Part shown: one piece after another, positions 57,812 through 64,000 of the stretch | Numbering within the stretch: position 1 is the stretch's first letter | How the letters are laid out: every line of letters begins with the position of its first letter | Assembly: GCA_030158725.1 (NCBI GenBank) | Contig: JAOASJ010000127.1 | Coordinates: forward strand, 1,389 to 65,388 | Origin: Bacteroidia bacterium | GTDB lineage: Bacteria > Bacteroidota > Bacteroidia > NS11-12g > UBA955 | Length of the DNA: 64,000 bases | Reading direction: 5' to 3' | Position numbers and translations under genes: made by a program | The notes under the pieces: generated by a model | Databases searched by the model: none | The model's input: the letters and a program-made list of their open reading frames with translations, nothing else | Told to the model about the DNA's origin: nothing

Positions 57812-59218
57812 TTATAAACTCTTAAGTTCAGTAACCAAGTCGGTTAATGTTTTCTTTGCATCACCAAACAACATGCTGTTTTTACTGCTGTAAAACAATT
57901 CGTTTTCAATTCCAGCATAACCAGCTTTCATACTACGTTTCATAACAATAGTATGAGCAGCATCTTCTACTTCTAAAATTGGCATTCCATATATAGGAGA
58001 ACTAGGGTCGTTTTTAGCAGCTGGGTTAACAACGTCATTTGCACCAACAATAAGCACAACATCAGTGGTTTTAAATTCTGGGTTGATGTCGTCCATTTCA
58101 ATTAATTTGTCATAGCTAACATTACTTTCAGCAAGCAATACGTTCATGTGACCTGGCATACGACCAGCAACTGGGTGAATGGCATATTTAACTTCAACAC
58201 CTTCGTCTTCTAAAACTTGTTCTAGTTCATGACAAACGTGCTGAGCTTGAGCAACAGCTAAACCATAGCCTGGAACAATAACAACTTTCTTGCTGTATTT
58301 CATTAGAACAGCAGCGTCGGTTTTGTTAATTTCTTTAATGCTTCCTGTAATAGCTTTGCCTTCACCTGCAGCGGCAGATCCACCACCAAAATTCCCAATC
58401 AATACATTGGTTAGTGATCTGTTCATAGCTTTACACATTACAACCGTTAATAATGTACCAGCGCTACCAACTAAGATACCACCGAACAACATTACCTTGT
58501 TGTCGTATAAGAAACCACCCATAGCGGCAGCAACTCCAGTAAACGAGTTTAGTAATGAAATTACAACTGGCATATCTGCACCACCAATAGGCATTACGAA
58601 TAATACACCGTATATCAATGACAATACCAACAACAGATATAAAACCATCGGATTGGTAATCAAACCAAATGAAGCCGCGAATGCTATACCTAATAGCACA
58701 ACCATTAAACCAATATTTATTACTTGTTGAAGTGGAAGTGTTTTGTCTTTTATCTTTTCATCCAATTTTCCGAAGGCTATCATACTACCTGCAAATGAGA
58801 TAGAACCAATAATAAGACCTAAGAAAATGATGATTAATTTTAATACTGGAGCTTGGGTGAAGTCACCTTCATGAGATAAGTGGTCAAATTCTACCAAGGA
58901 TATTAATGCTGCGCAAGCACCACCCATTCCATTGAAGAAAGACACCATTTGAGGCATGCCGGTCATTTTTACTTTTTTGGCCATCATGGTTCCAATGACT
59001 GAACCAACTATCAAACCACCGAATATCCAAGCGTAATTGTTTAAAGGTTTGCCATTGTTTTCATATAAAAATATGGTACCGAAAATGGCGATTCCCATAC
59101 CAAAAGCAGCAACTAGATTTCCCTTTTTTGCTTTTTCAGGATTACCCAACATTTTTATGCCGAAAATGAAACTTACGGCACCGATCATGTATATAATATC
59201 TAAAATTGACTGTTTCAT
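57812..59218 (-). CDS. pntB: NAD(P) transhydrogenase subunit beta
   Basis: PntB forms the proton channel and NADP(H)-binding part of the membrane enzyme that couples proton flow to hydride transfer between NADH and NADP+. The 468-residue protein has about nine membrane helices (residues 1-270), then the NADP domain (about 290-468) with the VVIVPGYGLAVAQAQH and PVAGRMPGHMNVLLAE motifs and GANDVVNPAA. Its start overlaps the pntA2 stop by 4 bp. Confidence 0.96.
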   Translation of the reverse strand: MKQSILDIIYMIGAVSFIFGIKMLGNPEKAKKGNLVAAFGMGIAIFGTIFLYENNGKPLNNYAWIFGGLIVGSVIGTMMAKKVKMTGMPQMVSFFNGMGGACAALISLVEFDHLSHEGDFTQAPVLKLIIIFLGLIIGSISFAGSMIAFGKLDEKIKDKTLPLQQVINIGLMVVLLGIAFAASFGLITNPMVLYLLLVLSLIYGVLFVMPIGGADMPVVISLLNSFTGVAAAMGGFLYDNKVMLFGGILVGSAGTLLTVVMCKAMNRSLTNVLIGNFGGGSAAAGEGKAITGSIKEINKTDAAVLMKYSKKVVIVPGYGLAVAQAQHVCHELEQVLEDEGVEVKYAIHPVAGRMPGHMNVLLAESNVSYDKLIEMDDINPEFKTTDVVLIVGANDVVNPAAKNDPSSPIYGMPILEVEDAAHTIVMKRSMKAGYAGIENELFYSSKNSMLFGDAKKTLTDLVTELKSL

Positions 59219-59520
59219 TTCTTTTTCTTTTTAAACATATCCAACATTCTGTCGGTTACAACAAAACCACCAACTACATTCAGTGTACCTAATACAACGG
59301 CGATAAATCCAAGAACGATAGCGAAAATACTTTCAGCTTGTCCCATTATAATAATAGCACCTATAATTACAACCCCGTGGATGGCGTTGGCACCACTCAT
59401 TAATGGGGTGTGAAGTACAGATGGTACTTTTTCAATCAATTCAATTCCAACAAAAATCATAAGAATGACCATATAGATCATTAATTGGTTGTTGGAGATA
59501 AAGGTTAATATGGCTTCCAT
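59215..59520 (-). CDS. NAD(P) transhydrogenase subunit alpha, membrane part
   Basis: The 101-residue protein has three hydrophobic helices, which match the C-terminal membrane part of E. coli PntA. In three-subunit transhydrogenases this part is a separate gene (pntA2/pntAB), as here. It lies between the soluble alpha subunit (19-bp gap) and pntB (4-bp overlap). The C-terminus is basic (FKKKKK), fitting a cytoplasmic end. Confidence 0.93.
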   Translation of the reverse strand: MEAILTFISNNQLMIYMVILMIFVGIELIEKVPSVLHTPLMSGANAIHGVVIIGAIIIMGQAESIFAIVLGFIAVVLGTLNVVGGFVVTDRMLDMFKKKKK

Positions 59521-59539
59521 TTTAAATTATTCGTATTGT

Positions 59540-60640
59540 TTATTTTAGTAAATTTCCTTCTTTGCAGATTAAAGTACCTTTGGTTATTTCTTCTTCCATT
59601 TCCCATTTGAAACCATCTTTAGTCGCTAAGTGGGTAAGGAAAGCGTAAATATTTTTAGAGTAACTCTCACTGGCATTTTGAGACAATTGTGAAGGCAAAT
59701 TAACTTCACCCACAATTTTAACCCCATGCTTAACAACTACTTTTCCTGCTTCACTAATTTCACAGTTTCCGCCTTGTTCAACAGCCATATCAACTATAAC
59801 ACTGCCTAGTTTCATGGTTTTAACCATGTCTTCAGTAATTAATATTGGCGCTTTTTTGCCCGGGATTAGGGCAGTAGTGATAGCGATATCGGCAGCAGCT
59901 AAGTGTTTGCCTAAGATTTCTCTTTGTTTTTTAAGGGTATCTTCGCTGGTTTCTTTTACATATCCACCTTCGATTTTAACTTCACCAGTATCAAAACTGA
60001 TAAACTTGCCACCTAAAGATTCAACTTGTTCTTTTGTTTCTGGTCTGATATCTGTTACCTCAACAACAGCACCCAGACGTTTTGCAGTTCCAATGGCTTG
60101 TAGGCCTGCAACACCAGCACCAAAAATCAATACTTTAGAAGGTGTAATAGTACCAGCTGCAGTCATTAACATTGGGAAAATTCTTGCCGAATGGTTAGCA
60201 CCTAAAATAACTGCTTTGTAACCAGCAAGGTTCGCCTGAGAGCTTAATGCATCCATGCTTTGTGCTCTAGAAATACGTGGAATAGCATCCATAGAGAACA
60301 CGGTTATTTTCTTGGCATTTAATGCGCTAATTAAGTCAGCGTTGTTTAAATGGTAAATAAAAGAAATTAATGCTGAACCTTCTTTAAGGTTTGGGATTTC
60401 ATCGTTAGATGGAGCATTTACTTTTACTAAAACATCAGATTGACTGCAAACATCTTTAGCGTTTTGTGCAATTTTAGCACCTGCTGTTTCGTAGGCAGCA
60501 TCAGAGAAATTTGAGGCAACTCCTGCACCAGTTTCGATGCAACATTCAAATCCTTGTTTTATTAGGTTTTTTACTACTTCGGGACTCAAAGCGACGCGAT
60601 TTTCAGAGGCTTTGGTCTCTTTTACAGTTCCTATGATCAT
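59540..60640 (-). CDS. NAD(P) transhydrogenase subunit alpha, soluble NAD-binding part
   Basis: The 366-residue soluble protein matches domain I of transhydrogenase: the N-terminal ENRVALSPE motif, the Rossmann motif GAGVAGLQAIGTA (about 174-186) and the mobile-loop region after DIRPETKEQVESLGGKF. It binds NAD(H). It belongs to the same superfamily as alanine dehydrogenase, whose gene is directly divergent. It is the first gene of the pnt operon. Confidence 0.94.
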   Translation of the reverse strand: MIIGTVKETKASENRVALSPEVVKNLIKQGFECCIETGAGVASNFSDAAYETAGAKIAQNAKDVCSQSDVLVKVNAPSNDEIPNLKEGSALISFIYHLNNADLISALNAKKITVFSMDAIPRISRAQSMDALSSQANLAGYKAVILGANHSARIFPMLMTAAGTITPSKVLIFGAGVAGLQAIGTAKRLGAVVEVTDIRPETKEQVESLGGKFISFDTGEVKIEGGYVKETSEDTLKKQREILGKHLAAADIAITTALIPGKKAPILITEDMVKTMKLGSVIVDMAVEQGGNCEISEAGKVVVKHGVKIVGEVNLPSQLSQNASESYSKNIYAFLTHLATKDGFKWEMEEEITKGTLICKEGNLLK

Positions 60641-60647
60641 TTACGGG

Positions 60648-60655
60648 CAAATGTA
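60648..60655 (-). promoter_or_regulatory. -7 promoter element of pnt operon
   Basis: CAAATGTA on the top strand reads TACATTTG on the gene strand. Only 7 bp separate it from the start codon, so the leader is near zero. Confidence 0.5.
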
Positions 60656-60771
60656 GGATTTTTTTTGAATATGCACATCTTATTCTTATGTTAGGGAATG
60701 ATTCTGATCATTTAAAGGGCTAAGATTTGCCTTAAATTCAAACATTTTTTTTCTATACTAATGGAATTAAC

Positions 60772-60779
60772 TATTTTTG
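60772..60779 (+). promoter_or_regulatory. -7 promoter element of ald
   Basis: TATTTTTG lies 27 bp before the ald ATG. It also covers the TTG at 60777 that opens the longer frame, so the ATG is preferred as start. Confidence 0.55.
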
Positions 60780-60806
60780 CACCACTTTTTTAAAATAAAT
60801 AAAAAT

Positions 60807-61919
60807 ATGATCATAGGAGTTCCAAAAGAAATTAAAAATAACGAAAACCGTGTTGCGGTTACCCCAGCAGGTGTTAGTGAATTTGTAAGACATGGACATA
60901 CAGTGTATGTACAAGATACAGCAGGAGAAGGAAGCGGATTTTCTAATGAGGAATACGTTGAAGCAGGTGCTCAATTATTACCAACAATTGAAGAGGTATA
61001 CGCAATTGCTGATATGATTGTTAAAGTAAAAGAGCCAATTGAAAGCGAATACAAATTGATTAAGAAGGATCAATTGTTATTTACATATTTCCACTTTGCA
61101 TCTCACCAACCTTTAACCAATGCTATGATCGAAAGCGGAGCAGTTTGCTTGGCTTATGAAACAGTTGAGAAAGCTGACCGTTCATTGCCTTTATTGGTTC
61201 CAATGAGTGAAGTTGCTGGTAGAATGAGTATCCAAGAAGGTGCTAAATATTTAGAAAAACCATTGGGTGGTCGCGGTATTCTATTGGGTGGCGTACCAGG
61301 TGTTAAACCTGCTGATGTGGTAGTATTAGGTGGTGGAATCGTTGGAACTCAAGCGGCTAAAATGGCTGCTGGTTTAGGTTCTCAAGTTACCATCATGGAT
61401 ATTTCTATTCCAAGATTAAGACAGTTAGATGACATCATGCCTGCAAACGTGCAAACTTTGTATAGCAATGGTTACAATATCAGACAAGCAATTAAAACTG
61501 CAGATTTAGTTATCGGTGGTGTATTGATCCCAGGTGCTAAAGCGCCTCATTTGATCACCAAAGATATGTTGAAGTTAATGAAAAAAGGTGCAGTATTGGT
61601 AGACGTAGCAGTTGACCAAGGTGGATGTTTTGAAACAACCAAAGCAACTACACACGCTGATCCTACTTATGTTATTGATGGCATCATTCACTATTGCGTG
61701 GCTAACATGCCAGGTGCAGTTCCTTATACTTCAACTTTGGCTTTAACCAACGCAACACTTCCTTATGCTGTGCAATTGGCAAACAAAGGCTGGAAAGATG
61801 CTTGCAAACAAAATGCTGAGTTATTACTTGGATTAAACGTAGTTGCTGGTAAAGTGGTATACAAAGGTGTATCTGAAGCTTTCAACCTACCTTACACTCC
61901 AGTAGAGCAAGTATTGTAA
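60807..61919 (+). CDS. ald: Alanine dehydrogenase
   Basis: Ald catalyses reversible NAD-dependent deamination of L-alanine to pyruvate and ammonia. The 370-residue protein has R15 in ENRVAVTP, K74 in VKVKEP, catalytic H96 in YFHFASH, the NAD motif GGGIVGTQAAKMA and the late AVDQGG-type segment with D and Q. All active-site residues are present. It is monocistronic, with its own promoter and a perfect terminator. Confidence 0.96.
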   Translation: MIIGVPKEIKNNENRVAVTPAGVSEFVRHGHTVYVQDTAGEGSGFSNEEYVEAGAQLLPTIEEVYAIADMIVKVKEPIESEYKLIKKDQLLFTYFHFASHQPLTNAMIESGAVCLAYETVEKADRSLPLLVPMSEVAGRMSIQEGAKYLEKPLGGRGILLGGVPGVKPADVVVLGGGIVGTQAAKMAAGLGSQVTIMDISIPRLRQLDDIMPANVQTLYSNGYNIRQAIKTADLVIGGVLIPGAKAPHLITKDMLKLMKKGAVLVDVAVDQGGCFETTKATTHADPTYVIDGIIHYCVANMPGAVPYTSTLALTNATLPYAVQLANKGWKDACKQNAELLLGLNVVAGKVVYKGVSEAFNLPYTPVEQVL

Positions 61920-61962
61920 TTGACAATTTCCTACATGCATTTCTAATAAGAAATGACAATAA

Positions 61963-61997
61963 AAAACGGGTTCCATTTGGAACCCGTTTTCTTTTTA
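61963..61997 (+). terminator. Intrinsic terminator of ald
   Basis: A perfect 12-bp stem AAAACGGGTTCC/GGAACCCGTTTT with an ATTT loop is followed by CTTTTT. On the other strand it also faces the end of the cytochrome b5-like gene and reads into an A/T-rich run, so it may serve both. Confidence 0.9.
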
Positions 61998-62017
61998 ATG
62001 TAAAAATACTGTCATAA

Positions 62018-62248
62018 TTAGACCAAAACACCAACCTGTTTAAATTTCTGAAACACGCTTTCAGTATGCGGTGCATCTTTGAGTTCTTCACTTAGGTCTT
62101 GTCCCGCCCAATGCTCGTAATGCTTGCCATTGCGCCATAATCGACTTTCTGATACATCGTATATTTTTCCAAGATATGCCACCCAAATTTCCGGTTTGTC
62201 TTGCCCATTTCTGAGTGCCAATTGCTGTAAAGTGTATTTTGCTTCCAT
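62018..62248 (-). CDS. Cytochrome b5-like heme-binding mini-protein
   Basis: The 76-residue protein matches small stand-alone heme/steroid-binding domains of the cytochrome b5 fold: a YTLQQLALRNGQ opening, WVAYLGKIYDVSES and then HYEHWAGQDLSEEL. His residues at the HYEHW site and in the later APH segment could bind heme. There is no signal peptide, so it is cytoplasmic. The start at 62248 was chosen by its position 35 bp after the promoter element; an in-frame upstream start at 62284 overlaps that element. Partner and function are unknown. Confidence 0.78.
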   Translation of the reverse strand: MEAKYTLQQLALRNGQDKPEIWVAYLGKIYDVSESRLWRNGKHYEHWAGQDLSEELKDAPHTESVFQKFKQVGVLV

Positions 62249-62268
62249 TTGTGAAGTTTGAAATGCCT

Positions 62269-62276
62269 TAATTTTG
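62269..62276 (+). promoter_or_regulatory. -7 promoter element of histidine kinase gene
   Basis: TAATTTTG matches TAnnTTTG and ends 23 bp before the TTG start at 62300. Confidence 0.45.
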
Positions 62277-62283
62277 TAGTTCA

Positions 62284-62291
62284 CAAATATA
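62284..62291 (-). promoter_or_regulatory. -7 promoter element of cytochrome b5-like gene
   Basis: CAAATATA on the top strand reads TATATTTG on the gene strand. It lies only 7 bp from the opposite-strand element of the kinase gene, so the two divergent promoters overlap. Confidence 0.45.
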
Positions 62292-62299
62292 ATCTGATT

Positions 62300-63439
62300 T
62301 TGAAGTTAAGACTATTCCTTGTTTTTGTTATTGTATACATCATTGCTGTTTTCGGATGGTGGTTATATTCATTTATAAGCTATACAGAAAAGGAATATAA
62401 ATTGGAGTCAAACAATTTGAAGTTAAATTCATTTGTAATCCATAATCAAATTAATGAGTACATAGATAAGCTGCAGGGTAGTGAAACAGAATCGCCTTAT
62501 GCCATCTATAAAAAGCATGAAAAGGAAATTCAATCCTTGCATGAAAGTTTGAATAAAGGCTACAACATTAAGACCAGTTTATCGATAGTTGATAGCAATG
62601 GCAATTTATACAATTTATTAAAAATTGATATAGCACCAGAAGAGTTTAAAGCCATTAATAAGACCTTTATTAAAAAACAAAGAGCGTTTTATTCTGAAGT
62701 TATTTTCTTTACAATTCTTGTAATATCAGGGGTTGTGTGGGTATTTGGGAAATTGGAATCTTTGTTAAATCTGAACAAAATGCAGAACAATTTTTTATTG
62801 TCTGTTACCCATGAGTTAAAAACGCCTTTAACGGCAATTAAATTAAGTTCTCAAACCCTGCAACATCGAAAAATTGATGCAGAAATTCAGAACAATTTAA
62901 TCCAGCAAATCGTCAATAACTCAGACCGATTAAATGAATTGTTGGACAATGTTTTGCTTGCTACAAGGATAGATGGCAAAAGTTATAACTACAATATGTC
63001 AATGATCGATTTGACAGAGTTAATTCACAAAACAGCAGATTTGGTGTTAACAGAACCAAATTTCACGGGACAATTTATTTTCCATGAGCAAGAAAGACGA
63101 ATATTAGGGGATGAAGTATCTCTTAAATTGGTATTTAGCAATTTGTTTCAAAATGCAATTAAGTATGCCGGAAGTAATTCTTTAATAACTGTAAGCTATA
63201 TATATGAAGACGGTCAATTAAATGTTGCTGTTTCAGATAATGGAAAAGGAATAGATCCAAAAGAATACAAATCTATTTTCATGAAGTTCTACAGGGTTGG
63301 TGACGAGAATACTAGAGAGAATAAAGGCACCGGTCTAGGACTTTTCCTTGTGAAGCAAATTTTAAAATCACACAGAGCAAACATACGTGCAGAGGCTAAT
63401 ATGCCAAAAGGCACTACTTTTTATATCACTTTCAAATAA
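62300..63439 (+). CDS. Sensor histidine kinase
   Basis: The 379-residue two-pass membrane kinase has helices at about 4-26 and 133-150, which flank a periplasmic sensor of about 105 residues with no recognised fold. The HisKA domain has phospho-acceptor H171 in TTHELKTP-type sequence (VTHELKTPLTAIK). The ATPase domain has the N box (FQNAIKYAG), DNGKGI and GTGLGL. No ATG is available at the 5' end, and TTG at 62300 gives a clean first helix. The response regulator gene starts 8 bp after the stop. Confidence 0.92.
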   Translation: MKLRLFLVFVIVYIIAVFGWWLYSFISYTEKEYKLESNNLKLNSFVIHNQINEYIDKLQGSETESPYAIYKKHEKEIQSLHESLNKGYNIKTSLSIVDSNGNLYNLLKIDIAPEEFKAINKTFIKKQRAFYSEVIFFTILVISGVVWVFGKLESLLNLNKMQNNFLLSVTHELKTPLTAIKLSSQTLQHRKIDAEIQNNLIQQIVNNSDRLNELLDNVLLATRIDGKSYNYNMSMIDLTELIHKTADLVLTEPNFTGQFIFHEQERRILGDEVSLKLVFSNLFQNAIKYAGSNSLITVSYIYEDGQLNVAVSDNGKGIDPKEYKSIFMKFYRVGDENTRENKGTGLGLFLVKQILKSHRANIRAEANMPKGTTFYITFK

Positions 63440-63447
63440 ACACCATT

Positions 63448-64000
63448 ATGAGCAAAAGAATTTTACTAGTAGAAGATGAATCCAGTTTACACGATTTACT
63501 TAAATTAAATCTAGAAATGGATGGGAACAAAGTTATCGGTGTAAAAGATGGAACCATGGCTGTTCAAAAATTTAAAGATGAACAGTTCGATTTGGTTATT
63601 TTAGACATTATGATTCCCGGAATTGATGGTTTAAATGTTTGTGAAAATATCCGTTTGAAGAATCAAGAAGTACCTATTTTATTTTTAAGCGCGAAAAACC
63701 GTGTAGAAGATAGAATTGCGGGACTTAAAAAAGGTGCAGACGATTATTTAACTAAGCCTTTTAATCTGGAAGAACTGCAGTTGAGAATTAATAATTTAAT
63801 GAACCGCAAAGGTGCTAATGCAGTTGCGTCAAATATTGGCTTAAGAGAGTTTGATTTCGGAGGGAATCACATCAACTTTGAAAAACATGAAGCCAAGGGT
63901 ATTAATGGTGAATTTAACTTGACAAAGAAAGAAGTATTGTTGTTAAAACTATTAATTGATCACAAAAATGAAGTAGTAAGCAGAGAGAAGATTTTGCAAA
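63448..64000 (+). CDS. OmpR-family response regulator, cut by window end
   Basis: 184 complete codons are visible. The receiver domain (about 1-120) has the phospho-acceptor D53 in LVILDIMIPG, the acidic pair E9-D10 and the conserved Lys in YLTKPF. The winged-helix output domain starts near residue 135 (FDFGGNHINF, LTKKEVLLLKLL) and is truncated at the window edge after VVSREKILQ. It should act with the kinase just upstream. Target genes are unknown. Confidence 0.95.
   Translation, partial: MSKRILLVEDESSLHDLLKLNLEMDGNKVIGVKDGTMAVQKFKDEQFDLVILDIMIPGIDGLNVCENIRLKNQEVPILFLSAKNRVEDRIAGLKKGADDYLTKPFNLEELQLRINNLMNRKGANAVASNIGLREFDFGGNHINFEKHEAKGINGEFNLTKKEVLLLKLLIDHKNEVVSREKILQ

Noticed and set aside
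58290-58730. A 146-codon plus-strand frame opposite pntB
   Set aside because: It is rich in Pro, Ile and Asn and is the complement of pntB membrane helices. It has no promoter or start signal.

Overview
The window is 64 kb of AT-rich chromosome from a member of the Bacteroidota. The phylum call rests on several independent signs. Secreted proteins end in type IX secretion sorting domains (YPNP-type and CHU_C/gliding type). A giant PKD-repeat surface protein, a type III glutamine synthetase and an ECF sigma/FecR pair with a C-terminal DUF4974-like domain are present. Nineteen copies of the Bacteroidota -7 promoter element TAnnTTTG sit just upstream of genes. I cannot place the organism below phylum. 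I saw no rRNA, tRNA, CRISPR array, insertion sequence, phage or integration site.

Layout. 0-11 kb: housekeeping genes (ftsE-like ABC ATPase, ung, ligA, ftsK, lolA-like, trhO), a small lipoprotein-like gene and a T9SS-secreted protein. 11-17 kb: a membrane glycosyltransferase-like protein, a 543-bp AT-rich gap and a 1342-residue T9SS adhesin. 17-20.4 kb: type III glutamine synthetase (glnA), divergent from a Fic-fold protein whose catalytic motif is degenerate, with a perfect 8-bp inverted repeat between them. 20.5-29.6 kb: MsbA-type ABC exporter, OsmC-like protein, an operon of outer-membrane protein, Kdo transferase, apt and an MTA/SAH nucleosidase-like gene, then ruvB on the other strand, a DUF1573 protein and an HtrA protease. 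29.7-35.4 kb: a tightly overlapping four-gene envelope operon (T9SS protein, M48 metalloprotease, outer-membrane protein, lipoprotein). 35.4-43.4 kb: dapA, a hypothetical gene and RNase Z leftward, then a rightward run of SDR, EamA transporter, YicC, S41 protease and metallophosphoesterase. 43.5-51.8 kb: M1 peptidase, TonB-dependent receptor, SGSG-repeat lipoprotein, ECF sigma factor, FecR anti-sigma factor and an STN-domain repeat protein. 51.8-57.4 kb: the leftward PKD giant. 57.8-62 kb: three-subunit NAD(P) transhydrogenase, divergent from alanine dehydrogenase. 62-64 kb: a cytochrome b5-like mini-protein, divergent from a two-component system cut by the window edge.

How the genes work together. 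The nucleosidase-like protein would release adenine and Apt would turn it into AMP. Transhydrogenase and alanine dehydrogenase both act on the NAD(P)H pool. Sigma, FecR and the STN protein look like a cell-surface signalling relay, but the STN domain is joined to short hydrophobic repeats rather than to a TonB transporter barrel. The most unusual parts are the degenerate Fic protein with its putative operator beside glnA, the STN-repeat signalling cassette, and the four-gene envelope operon. Many start codons were reset here by placing them downstream of the TAnnTTTG element.
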